Virus record (IMG/VR): IMGVR_UViG_3300032245_000484
Coordinates: 1-64,000 of that record
DNA length: 64,000 nucleotides
Source: a virus
Direction: 5' to 3' (one strand)
This document shows positions 1-6,162 of this stretch, one piece after another. A program made the translations under genes and the position numbers. Position 1 is the first letter of the stretch; each line of letters starts with the position of its first letter. The notes beneath the pieces were generated by a model that was given only the letters and a program-made list of their open reading frames with translations, searched no databases and had not been told where the DNA came from.

Positions 1-55
1 CAGAAGGCTCTCCGTGTCACCGCGAATTGAGATTGCAAAGCATGGCATGGAAGAA

Positions 56-129
56 TGATCCTGCGGGGATTTGAACCCCGATTCTGAGAGTGAAAATCTC
101 ATGTCCTAACCGGGTTAGACGACAAGACC
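56..129 (-). tRNA. tRNA-Glu (UUC)
   Basis: Read on the minus strand this folds as a complete cloverleaf. The acceptor pairs GGTCTTG with CAGGATC. The anticodon stem TGAGA/TCTCA encloses loop TTTTCAC, giving anticodon UUC, and the T-arm is CGGGG-TTCAAAT-CCCCG. The discriminator base is A at 56. The 3' CCA is not encoded. It is the last gene seen of a minus-strand tRNA cluster. Confidence 0.95.
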
Positions 130-132
130 GAA

Positions 133-204
133 AGCCACTTGTGAGATTCGAACTCACGACATTCACATTACAAATATGACGCACTGCCTCTGTGCTAAAG
201 TGGC
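133..204 (-). tRNA. tRNA-Thr (UGU)
   Basis: A minus-strand cloverleaf: acceptor GCCACTT/AAGTGGC, D-stem GCAC/GTGC, anticodon stem TCATA/TGTGA with loop TTTGTAA (anticodon UGU), and T-arm GTGAG-TTCGAAT-CTCAC. It lies 3 bp from the tRNA-Glu gene, so the two are almost certainly processed from one transcript. Confidence 0.93.
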
Positions 205-209
205 TTGAA

Positions 210-290
210 TGGTTGCGGAGGGACTCGAACCCCCGAAGACTATGTCAGCAGATTTACAGTCTGCCCTCGTTGCCGCTTGAGTACACAACC
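210..290 (-). tRNA. tRNA-Tyr (GUA)
   Basis: A minus-strand class II tRNA with a long variable arm, as expected of bacterial-type tRNA-Tyr. The acceptor is GGTTGTG/CGCAACC. The anticodon stem GCAGA/TCTGC holds loop CTGTAAA (anticodon GUA). The T-loop is TTCGAGT. It is clustered with its neighbours at spacings of 2 to 5 bp. Confidence 0.94.
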
Positions 291-292
291 GA

Positions 293-364
293 CTGGTTCG
301 ACAGGATTCGAACCTGTAACCTATCCGTTAACAGCGGATTGCACTACCATTGTGCTACGAACCA
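293..364 (-). tRNA. tRNA-Asn (GUU)
   Basis: A minus-strand cloverleaf: acceptor TGGTTCG/CGAACCA, anticodon stem ATCCG/CGGAT with loop CTGTTAA (anticodon GUU), and a T-arm with loop TTCGAAT. It lies 5 bp downstream of the stop codon of the 65-aa membrane-protein gene on the same strand. Confidence 0.94.
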
Positions 365-369
365 AATGA

Positions 370-567
370 TCACGACTTGACTATCCGTGTAATCCCGAAG
401 AGATTCACCACACCAACTGCCGAAACCCACAATGCATCCCATTGGTCAAGCCACAAGGACAGAAGTCCGCTGTTGCACAGCCAAAGGGATATTCCCCATG
501 CCCACATCGGGATCTGTGCGGGTCGCTTCGGTGCATTGATGATCGCATCGAATGGATTCTTTGCCAT
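370..567 (-). CDS. Small hydrophobic membrane protein (65 aa)
   Basis: No family is recognised. The N-terminus (MAKNPFDAIINAPKRPAQ) is polar and basic. It is followed by a Trp-rich hydrophobic stretch and a second one (roughly residues 20-40 and 45-60), consistent with one or two membrane segments. The ATG overlaps the upstream stop codon as TGATG, indicating translational coupling with the 131-aa gene. It ends 5 bp before tRNA-Asn, so it probably shares the tRNA transcript. A small inner-membrane or holin-like role is possible, but nothing specific shows it. Confidence 0.65.
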   Translation of the reverse strand: MAKNPFDAIINAPKRPAQIPMWAWGISLWLCNSGLLSLWLDQWDALWVSAVGVVNLFGITRIVKS

Positions 568-962
568 CAGACATCCTTTCCACGATTGATCGTAGGAGTC
601 TTTGCCTTCTCCTTACTCTGAATCTCGTCACGAATGCGCTCAAGATCCTTCTCGCGGTCTGCCTCAAGCGAAGCGTCGATCTTGTCGAACATCTTGCCCA
701 AGTCCTTGCTGCTGACCACGCTGCCGTCTGCGGATTCCTGCGCTGCCTTGTAGAACACTTCACGCATTCGTGCGTACTTCCAATGAATGTGGTCGAGTTG
801 CATCAGGACATTCATGTCCTGTGGAGTGCATTGCGGTGCTTCGACCATGTGCTGAAGTGCGACTTCGATCTTCTTGTCGCTCAGTTCGGTGAACGGAAGC
901 ATCGGAGGAGCGGAAACAACGAATGCGGACGCGAGTACTGAGATTGCTGCTATCGTATTCAT
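567..962 (-). CDS. Putative secreted/periplasmic protein (131 aa), unknown function
   Basis: The first ~18 residues (MNTIAAISVLASAFVVSA) look like a signal peptide with a possible cleavage site after VSA, although the usual N-terminal positive charge is missing. The rest is charged and helical with a Lys/Glu-rich C-terminus (DREKDLERIRDEIQSKEK). An AGGAG ribosome site (968-972) sits 5 nt before the ATG, supporting this start. The gene is coupled to the following membrane-protein gene and flanked by tRNA-Gly. No known homologue is recognised. Confidence 0.75.
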   Translation of the reverse strand: MNTIAAISVLASAFVVSAPPMLPFTELSDKKIEVALQHMVEAPQCTPQDMNVLMQLDHIHWKYARMREVFYKAAQESADGSVVSSKDLGKMFDKIDASLEADREKDLERIRDEIQSKEKAKTPTINRGKDV

Positions 963-975
963 AATGATCTCCTAA

Positions 976-1047
976 AGCGAACGAAGGGATTCGAACCCTC
1001 GACCATCGGTTTGGAAAACCGAGACTCTACCGCTGAGTTACATTCGC
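976..1047 (-). tRNA. tRNA-Gly (UCC)
   Basis: A minus-strand cloverleaf: acceptor GCGAATG/CGTTCGC, anticodon stem TCGGT/ACCGA with loop TTTCCAA (anticodon UCC), and T-arm GAGGG-TTCGAAT-CCCTT. It is separated from the main tRNA group by two small protein genes of the same strand and begins just upstream of the ribosome site of the 131-aa gene. Confidence 0.94.
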
Positions 1048-1114
1048 GTCAACGAGCGTGATGTGCAGAATGCGCTCCCCTCTGCTGCCGTTAGGTGGGC
1101 AGACACCAAAGATG

Positions 1115-1459
1115 TCAGCGGCTCTTCTTCGCGCTGCAAGCATTGTCGTTGCAGCAATCCGTCACCTTGTCCTCAAGCGAGTGGATCGAACGCCAGACAT
1201 CCTCAAGGCGGTAGGAGAGGTCGCGCTCCTGCTCATCGAAACGCTTCCACACGCCATCCTGCTCCTGATACTCGCGCTCCTTGGAATACAGCGAGTAGTA
1301 GTACAGCGTGAGCGATGCGAAGAACGCGATCAGGCAGAAGTTGCTCTTGCCCGCCGCATTCGCCGCTTCAGGTGCGCCGAAGGTGAACCATGCGAAGCCG
1401 ATTGCGGAAACCCATGCTGCCGTCTTGAACACATTCCATCCGTTGATGTTGAAACTCAT
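1115..1459 (-). CDS. Membrane protein with C-terminal coiled coil (114 aa)
   Basis: The function is not recognised. Two hydrophobic segments (about residues 11-30 and 40-57) are followed by a charged helical region with a coiled-coil look and a short Cys-rich end (CCNDNAC). The start is placed at the ATG at 1459, not the GTG one codon upstream, because AGGAG at 1466-1470 lies 6 nt before the ATG and only 3 nt before the GTG. The hairpin-anchored, coiled-coil layout resembles small phage lysis-accessory proteins, but this is only a topology argument. Confidence 0.72.
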   Translation of the reverse strand: MSFNINGWNVFKTAAWVSAIGFAWFTFGAPEAANAAGKSNFCLIAFFASLTLYYYSLYSKEREYQEQDGVWKRFDEQERDLSYRLEDVWRSIHSLEDKVTDCCNDNACSAKKSR

Positions 1460-1531
1460 CACAAACTCCTGTTTCTTGGATCGGGTGTTGTTTCATGCCC
1501 ATGCGCCGATCCGTTGCACATGAACATCTAG

Positions 1532-1606
1532 TACGCCGTCTTGGATTCGAACCAAGTCTTACCTGTTTATAAATCAGGCTGAGGATGCCAAGACCTCCCA
1601 CGGCGC
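1532..1606 (-). tRNA. tRNA-Ile (UAU), slightly irregular
   Basis: A minus-strand cloverleaf with acceptor GCGCCGT/ACGGCGT (first pair G-U), D-stem GAGG/CCTC and T-arm CTTGG-TTCGAAT-CCAAG. The anticodon arm reads CCTGA-TTTATAA-ACAGG with an A-A mismatch closing the loop, or alternatively a 9-nt loop. Both readings place UAU at the anticodon. One extra base follows the D-stem. UAU for AUA codons is unusual in bacteria, which normally use a modified CAU, so the anticodon deserves checking. Confidence 0.75.
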
Positions 1607-1624
1607 GTTTGTCTGACTTGCTAA

Positions 1625-1909
1625 CTATACGACATCATCGACCGCTGTCAATCCATCGTTCAGTTGAATGTTTGGATTGACTTGAGAATCTTTCGTGAAG
1701 AGAATCTTTGACTTCTTGTTGCTGACATGCCCATTCTCGTTCTTGTCGAGATAGTTGGACTTCTGCCGATCCTCGTCATGACCAAGCCTGTAGTTGATGC
1801 AATAGCCATCAAGTTTGTCGGGATTCAGACTCGCAATGATGTTCTTTGCCATCTTGGCGGCTTCCTCCTCCGTATACGGGAGGGGAATGTCGATGTGAAG
1901 ACGAAACAT
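1625..1909 (-). CDS. Hypothetical protein (94 aa)
   Basis: No family is recognised. It begins MFRLHIDIPLPYTEEEAAKM and is polar and charged throughout, with no membrane segment, suggesting a small soluble phage protein. Its ATG overlaps the stop of the upstream 136-aa gene as TGATG, so the two are translationally coupled. It lies 18 bp upstream of the tRNA-Ile gene on the same strand. Confidence 0.72.
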   Translation of the reverse strand: MFRLHIDIPLPYTEEEAAKMAKNIIASLNPDKLDGYCINYRLGHDEDRQKSNYLDKNENGHVSNKKSKILFTKDSQVNPNIQLNDGLTAVDDVV

Positions 1910-2319
1910 CAGTCAGCCCCCGTAGCAGACCCCACTTCGCTGACCGCAGCATCTTCCTTGCTGCCGTTGATCTCCCATATGTACGCTGGACCCGTCCAAT
2001 GGGCATTCTTGAGACCATTGCTCTCATCGTAGAGATTGCCGCGGATGTGATTCAGCGAGGGAGCCTTCCAACTTGCCGCACGGAAGATGTCCGCGCTGCG
2101 CTTGTCGATGAATCCCCATGCGGTCTTCTGCTTGTTGCCGTTGATGTCGCTGACGATGACCACGCGGATGTACTTGTAGCCTTCCTCGTACTCAACCGTC
2201 CATGAGTATGGACCATGCGGAGACTGCTGACCCGCAGTTTCCTTTGCCACGATGCCCTTCAGCGAATCGATGAAGGTATTGAATGCCGCAACAAAACGAT
2301 GATCGAACTTCATTTTCAT
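1909..2319 (-). CDS. Hypothetical protein (136 aa)
   Basis: Not recognised. It is a soluble mixed alpha/beta-looking protein with a 'YKYIRVVIVSDINGNK' strand-rich centre and conserved-looking Trp/Gly residues towards the C-terminus. A purine-rich AAGGGG lies 7 nt before the ATG at 2319; a second ATG two codons later (MKMKF) is possible. It is coupled to the downstream 94-aa gene. Like the rest of the tRNA cluster it is probably transcribed from the promoter near 2725. Confidence 0.72.
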   Translation of the reverse strand: MKMKFDHRFVAAFNTFIDSLKGIVAKETAGQQSPHGPYSWTVEYEEGYKYIRVVIVSDINGNKQKTAWGFIDKRSADIFRAASWKAPSLNHIRGNLYDESNGLKNAHWTGPAYIWEINGSKEDAAVSEVGSATGAD

Positions 2320-2337
2320 GATGAAACCCCTTCTAGG

Positions 2338-2616
2338 TTACTTGATTGTCTCATCCACCACTCGGCGGATATCCTTCTCTGTCTTTGCAAGGATGTCGCA
2401 CCACATCTGATCCCTGCTATTGACCTTCGTCATAGCCGACTTCACGACTAGGATCAGGTCATGGATCATGGCATCCTTCCTTGCGTCTGAGATGCCCGTC
2501 GATCCTGCGATTGTCTGAAATGTGTCTTCCACGATAGACCTTTCCTTGCTTCGGACGATTGCTACCTCGTCGTCGGGGTTGGAGTCAGTATCTATCATGC
2601 TGCGAAAGAACTTCAC
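2338..2616 (-). CDS. Hypothetical protein (92 aa, GTG start or shorter from an internal ATG)
   Basis: First protein gene after the minus-strand promoter near 2725. The reading frame opens with GTG at 2616. An internal ATG (MIDTD, 2598) would give 86 aa, and neither start has a strong ribosome site. The protein is charged and mainly helical (RSKERSIVEDTFQTIAGS, then a long helix around DLILVVKSAMTKV). Function unknown; 18 bp separate it from the next gene on the strand. Confidence 0.65.
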   Translation of the reverse strand: MKFFRSMIDTDSNPDDEVAIVRSKERSIVEDTFQTIAGSTGISDARKDAMIHDLILVVKSAMTKVNSRDQMWCDILAKTEKDIRRVVDETIK

Positions 2617-2711
2617 AAAACCACCAATCTTCCTATTATCTATGCGTCGAGGACTCCTTCCTCAACCACTTGCTCGGACGGTGCGGGTCAACTCCGACTC
2701 GCAGACCATCA

Positions 2712-2739
2712 AATATAGAATGTCCCCAAACGAAGTCAA
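2712..2739 (-). promoter_or_regulatory. Sigma70-like promoter for the tRNA/small-gene cluster
   Basis: On the minus strand, TTGACT (2739-2734) and TATATT (2717-2712) are separated by exactly 16 bp. It lies about 95 bp upstream of the first minus-strand gene and is back to back with a + strand promoter at 2809. Host-type, so probably early. Confidence 0.6.
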
Positions 2740-2808
2740 GCGGTTCGATCAAGTGAATCTTACTTCGTTGTGAATGATTTGATCCAAAGGTTCTGAAGCA
2801 ATGGGTTC

Positions 2809-2836
2809 TTGACTCGTATACTATACGGAGTATGCT
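2809..2836 (+). promoter_or_regulatory. Sigma70-like promoter, divergent from the tRNA cluster promoter
   Basis: TTGACT (2809-2814), a 16-bp spacer and TATGCT (2831-2836). The spacer contains the palindrome GTATAC. The -10 ends only 6 bp before the ATG at 2843, so the transcript would have almost no leader. Confidence 0.5.
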
Positions 2837-2842
2837 TGAGGC

Positions 2843-3010
2843 ATGAACAGCGACTACGACGATTGGCTACACGACGAGACGCGCGATAGAACCAAGGAGC
2901 CGTGGCTTCCATTGGGATGCTGGAGCATCTTCGCTTGCCTCTGCATCTTCTACGGGTGCATCCTGCTCTTCTCCACCTTCGCAAAGATCCTAAACTCATG
3001 GCTTGGATAA
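2843..3010 (+). CDS. Single-span small membrane protein (55 aa)
   Basis: A 55-codon frame starting MNSDYDDWLHDETRDRTKE. It has a charged acidic/basic N-terminus of ~22 residues, then one strongly hydrophobic Cys/Phe-rich span (about 25-47), and ends NSWLG. It is the only gene between the divergent promoter and a 10-bp hairpin. A 4-codon micro-ORF (ATG at 2832, TGA at 2844) overlaps its start codon. Codon usage is like the neighbours. The function is unknown; an early membrane-acting peptide is an inference from position and topology. Confidence 0.6.
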   Translation: MNSDYDDWLHDETRDRTKEPWLPLGCWSIFACLCIFYGCILLFSTFAKILNSWLG

Positions 3011-3041
3011 ATGATTCTTTTTCATTCGAAGAGAATCATTT
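3009..3041. other. Inverted repeat, terminator-like hairpin without T-tract
   Basis: AAATGATTCT (3009-3018) pairs perfectly with AGAATCATTT (3032-3041) around a 13-nt loop and overlaps the stop codon of the 55-aa gene. No run of T follows on either strand. A 10-bp direct repeat (TTTCCGATGG/TTTCCGATGC, 3039-3058) sits immediately after it. Confidence 0.5.
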
Positions 3042-3102
3042 CCGATGGTTTCCGATGCACCCTCTAAATAGTGTGTCGGGTTTGATCAAGAAGTAATACT
3101 AG

Positions 3103-3492
3103 ATGATCCTGGACCCCGCCAAACACGCCAAGTTGATCGACTTCGCCCATGCGAAGTGCCTTGAGATCCCCCGCCGCAAGAAGCATTGCAGCGTGATCCT
3201 CTACAAGAACAAGATCGTCGCAGTCGGCATCAATAGATTCAAGACCCACCCGCTTGCAGTCAAGCACGGCTATCTCTTCGGTGAGGTGCATTCGGAACTT
3301 GATGCCTTCCTCAAGTGCGAGAGGAAGGAAGGTCTTGAACTCTGGAACTTCCGCTTCAATACATTCGGTCAGATGCGTATGTCGCGTCCCTGCCCCAAGT
3401 GCCTACCTTGGTGCGTGAAGGTCTTCGACCGAATCTGCTACACGATGGACGATGGCATCCATGAGTTCGACACAGTCATGATCAGCCATTGA
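3103..3492 (+). CDS. Cytidine/dCMP-deaminase-fold protein (129 aa)
   Basis: The layout matches the zinc deaminase superfamily. A conserved strand-helix N-terminus leads to H-S-E (in EVHSELDAF, about residues 62-70), which aligns with the catalytic H-A/C-E. A later CPKCLPWC (about 98-105) aligns with the PCxxC zinc ligands. The extra Cys and the Ser in the HxE motif are atypical. It could act on dCMP, free nucleosides or nucleic acid, and the substrate is not shown. A TCTAAATA sequence at 3063 may be a weak late promoter. It is convergent with, and overlaps by 11 bp, the tape-measure-like gene. Confidence 0.7.
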   Translation: MILDPAKHAKLIDFAHAKCLEIPRRKKHCSVILYKNKIVAVGINRFKTHPLAVKHGYLFGEVHSELDAFLKCERKEGLELWNFRFNTFGQMRMSRPCPKCLPWCVKVFDRICYTMDDGIHEFDTVMISH

Positions 3493-5254
3493 ACCTTGGT
3501 GGAGTATCCGCTCCCGTGCGGCTTGTCGTTGGTGCCGATGCAACCACGGTATTGTTGGTTTGCTGAACGGAGTTCGCAGTCGTATTCATGGTAGGAGCAG
3601 CCGCAGGTGCCGACTTCAATGCAGCATTAGTCGCTGCATTGGTTGAAATATCCGATCCTGTCGGAGTTGCCGGTAGGATGGGAGCAACCGTATCAACGCC
3701 TCCTCCCTGTTTCGACCAGCCTTCGGCAGTCGTTGATTTTGATCCGAAGGTGAATGATCCGACTCCAGGAATGACCAGATCGTCGGCATCAAGGGCATCC
3801 CAATCGCTACCAACCCTGCCGATGATGCCAGTATCCTTGTCAATGTAAGCATTCATTCCGTCTCTGACTTTTCCGTTGGCAATGGCATTGCCGAATATCC
3901 CATACTTCTTGACAAGGCTTCTCAGCCTATCGGCAGTGAACACCTCGGGATATTTGTTGATTCCCATCTTGGTGCTGCTGAGTATGGAGTTGAAGTCATT
4001 GACCAATCCAAGGGCTTTTGCGGAATCGTCGGTGGAGTTTGCAATGGCGTTGGAGAAATCCGCGCTGTACTCTGCCATCGACCTTTCGACTTCCATCATC
4101 TTCTTCTCACCGGCGGACTTGCCGCTTGCTTCGGCAGTGGACATCGTTCCTTTTGCCATTCCTGCCGCAACAATCTCATTTCCCGATAGCCCCTTTGCAA
4201 GTCTTCCGGTTTCCTTTCCTCCCTGAGTTTCGACGCGATATGTCGATTCGGAAATCCTGCCTCCGTTGCTTTCGGCAAATCCTTCCTTCGATATCCCCTC
4301 AAGTTGCTGCTTATTCAATCCAAGGTCTTTGGCTGTGCCGAACTTGGTATTTCCATCCTTATCCGTTATCTTGTAGATTTTCTCACCTTGCTCATTGGTG
4401 GCAGTTTTTGTGGCATAACCCTGTTCCATCACCTGTTTTGTTTCTGCATCCGCCTTCGCGCGATATTTGTCTGCCTCATTGCCGATCCATTTTGCGATTG
4501 CTAGTCCCACCGCTCCACCCAGTAGTATTGCGACTGCGGGGAGGGCGATTGCTCCAAGGATAGGAAGGATTGCTGCTGCCGCTGTTCCTATCGCACCCAA
4601 CACCAGATCGATGAGACCTGTCAGTCCTCCTGCCAGCCATCCCTTGACCGATCCAAGAAGATCCATCAGTCCACTGAACAACCCACCACCTTCTTTTTTC
4701 TCTCCTGGCTTCTTTCCAAACAACTTCGTGAAGAAGTTTTCCTGCTTCTTCTCCATGCGGTCGGCATCCGCATCGTCTTCCTTTTCCTTTTCCTTAGCCC
4801 TCTCCTCTTCCTCAAGGGCATATGCACCTTCCTCGGAGGGGGTGATGACCTTCTGCTTGCCCTGATCCATCCTCTTGTTGGGATTCTCGACTTCATAGGT
4901 GGGAACTCCATCGACTCCCCACTTGTCCACTATGAGGTCTTTTAGATCTCCAAGCGCACCTAGATCCCTGCGTTTCTTCTCGCGGTCTTCAAACTCCTGC
5001 TTGGTGAGTTTCCTTCCCGTCTCATCACGACCTGTTTGCTCGTAGCGTTGCCGCCTCTTGAACTCAGCCCTTTCCTGCAATATGCCAGCACCAGGAATGG
5101 CACGAAGAAGCGGCGACTTTGCCAGCAGATTGGCTTGCATCGTCAGGATGCTTGCGGATATTGCCGTACCTACCGCTTCCTTGCGGCTCCACGGCTGAAA
5201 CTCGCGCATCTGATACGATGAAGGTGCGTTTTGTCCTGGGTTGGGTAGTGCCAT
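3482..5254 (-). CDS. Tape-measure-like tail protein, gp29 position (590 aa)
   Basis: Probably the tail tape measure/hub protein that sets tube length. The reasons are its position directly after the gp26-like gene and small chaperone-like ORF, its composition, and its length, which equals T4 gp29 (590 aa). It has a charged coiled-coil-prone N-terminal third (EEEERAKEKEKEDD). A long Gly/Ala/Leu hydrophobic block follows (about residues 195-265) with transmembrane-like helices. A Ser/Thr/Ala/Pro-rich tail completes it. AGGA 9-10 nt upstream, inside the end of the preceding gene, serves the ATG. No lytic domain is visible. Direct sequence identity to gp29 is not evident to me, so the call rests on context. 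Confidence 0.6.
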   Translation of the reverse strand: MALPNPGQNAPSSYQMREFQPWSRKEAVGTAISASILTMQANLLAKSPLLRAIPGAGILQERAEFKRRQRYEQTGRDETGRKLTKQEFEDREKKRRDLGALGDLKDLIVDKWGVDGVPTYEVENPNKRMDQGKQKVITPSEEGAYALEEEERAKEKEKEDDADADRMEKKQENFFTKLFGKKPGEKKEGGGLFSGLMDLLGSVKGWLAGGLTGLIDLVLGAIGTAAAAILPILGAIALPAVAILLGGAVGLAIAKWIGNEADKYRAKADAETKQVMEQGYATKTATNEQGEKIYKITDKDGNTKFGTAKDLGLNKQQLEGISKEGFAESNGGRISESTYRVETQGGKETGRLAKGLSGNEIVAAGMAKGTMSTAEASGKSAGEKKMMEVERSMAEYSADFSNAIANSTDDSAKALGLVNDFNSILSSTKMGINKYPEVFTADRLRSLVKKYGIFGNAIANGKVRDGMNAYIDKDTGIIGRVGSDWDALDADDLVIPGVGSFTFGSKSTTAEGWSKQGGGVDTVAPILPATPTGSDISTNAATNAALKSAPAAAPTMNTTANSVQQTNNTVVASAPTTSRTGADTPPRFNG

Positions 5255-5257
5255 CTT

Positions 5258-5443
5258 TTATTTTCCTAGTTTCTGCTGCCTTAGCCGTTCATTCTCTTCC
5301 TTGATGTACTGCGAGAGGAGAGACAGATATATCTCTCTTTCCCAAGGTATCATGTTCTCCAACTCTGTCAGCGAATAATGGTAATGGTGCATCAGGGCAA
5401 AGTTCGTCCTGTAGTAGTTACCAAGATTGTCGTGACAGAGCAT
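5258..5443 (-). CDS. Small tail-assembly chaperone-like ORF (61 aa; gp51 position, possible frameshift product of the gp26-like gene)
   Basis: It contains 'HYSLTELENMIPWEREIYL' followed by a Lys/Glu-rich helix. This pattern (short helix, PWERE-I-Y, charged tail) is the type seen in the C-terminal extension of phage tail chaperones. Its ATG overlaps the stop of the gp26-like gene as TGATG, so re-initiation is possible. It also lies in the -1 frame of that gene, directly downstream of a seven-T run, so it may be made as a fusion. It sits between the gp26-like and tape-measure-like genes, where T4 has gene 51. Confidence 0.6.
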   Translation of the reverse strand: MLCHDNLGNYYRTNFALMHHYHYSLTELENMIPWEREIYLSLLSQYIKEENERLRQQKLGK

Positions 5444-6144
5444 CAGGTAAAAAAATCATTCATACCTCGGAAGTCCAGATTGTAGTCTTGCTTGCAACTT
5501 GAGCAGTTGCATACCATGTGCTTGGTCAACTGAGGTCTCTTTCGATAGAACTCCGCGATCTGCTCAAACTGAGTCGTGTTGAGAGATTCCACGAAATCCT
5601 TCAGTTCCTGTGTGGTGAAGTCCTTCCGCGTGTATGTCATGCTGTCATCGAAGACCACTTCAATAGCCCCGCAGATGTATTCCAACATTCCATCCCCATT
5701 CAAGTCGGCTATGTTCTTCAGTGAATCATCGAACTGCGGATACTTCATGATCACTCCGATCTTATCGGTGAACATGATCTTGTTGGAGTGGTTTTCGGGA
5801 AACTCGACTTCGATGGTCTCAAGGTTCACCGGAACCTTGTTCTTTGCATCGCACTTCGGGCATATCGTGTTGACTTCGATGATCTCACCCACGGACTTGG
5901 CTCGTATCCGCAGGAAGATGTACTCAAGATCGAACACGGGCAGCGTCTCTGGATTTTGGATTCCCTCGACACATTCGCGAATGATGGTACACATCGCATT
6001 GAATATCTGCTTTTGGTCGTTGCTTTCCATCGCGCTGTACAGAACCTTCTGCTCCTTCATCAGGAACGGTCTGTATATGGTCTTCTTCTTGGAAGACGGG
6101 ATGGTAAGGGGATACTTGGGGGTTACTATCGTCGGTAGTGGCAT
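5443..6144 (-). CDS. 26: Baseplate hub/tail-assembly protein gp26-like (233 aa)
   Basis: Resembles the T4 gp26 family (T4 baseplate protein, PF12322), needed for hub assembly. The start MPLPTIVTPKYPLTIPSSKK is typical. It carries two Cys pairs, CPKC (near residue 99) and CNCSSC (near 218), which could form a zinc ribbon. GGAG 5 nt before the ATG supports the start. The stop is three codons after a T-TTT-TTT run suited to -1 slippage into the 61-aa ORF. Length is close to T4 gp26 (208 aa). The upstream neighbour is gp54-like and downstream is the tape-measure-like gene, matching a tail chaperone role. Confidence 0.78.
   Translation of the reverse strand: MPLPTIVTPKYPLTIPSSKKKTIYRPFLMKEQKVLYSAMESNDQKQIFNAMCTIIRECVEGIQNPETLPVFDLEYIFLRIRAKSVGEIIEVNTICPKCDAKNKVPVNLETIEVEFPENHSNKIMFTDKIGVIMKYPQFDDSLKNIADLNGDGMLEYICGAIEVVFDDSMTYTRKDFTTQELKDFVESLNTTQFEQIAEFYRKRPQLTKHMVCNCSSCKQDYNLDFRGMNDFFT
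5449..5455 (-). promoter_or_regulatory. Candidate -1 ribosomal frameshift site (T TTT TTT)
   Basis: On the minus strand the gp26-like frame reads GAT TTT TTT ACC TGA. The run gives a perfect X-XXY-YYZ heptamer (T-TTT-TTT) in zero frame. Slipping one base back continues TAC CTG ATG CTC, straight into the 61-aa ORF, giving a predicted product of about 295 aa. No pseudoknot was assessed. Confidence 0.5.
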
Positions 6145-6162
6145 GATGTCTCCATTGTATTG

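Noticed and set aside
16-55. A seventh tRNA at the left edge
   Set aside because: The first 55 bases do not contain a T-arm or acceptor that can pair; too little sequence is present.
192-380. + strand 62-codon frame
   Set aside because: It runs antisense through the tRNA-Tyr and tRNA-Asn genes.
1058-1531. 157-codon + strand frame
   Set aside because: It is antisense to the membrane-protein gene, which has AGGAG and plausible topology; no ribosome site supports the + strand frame.
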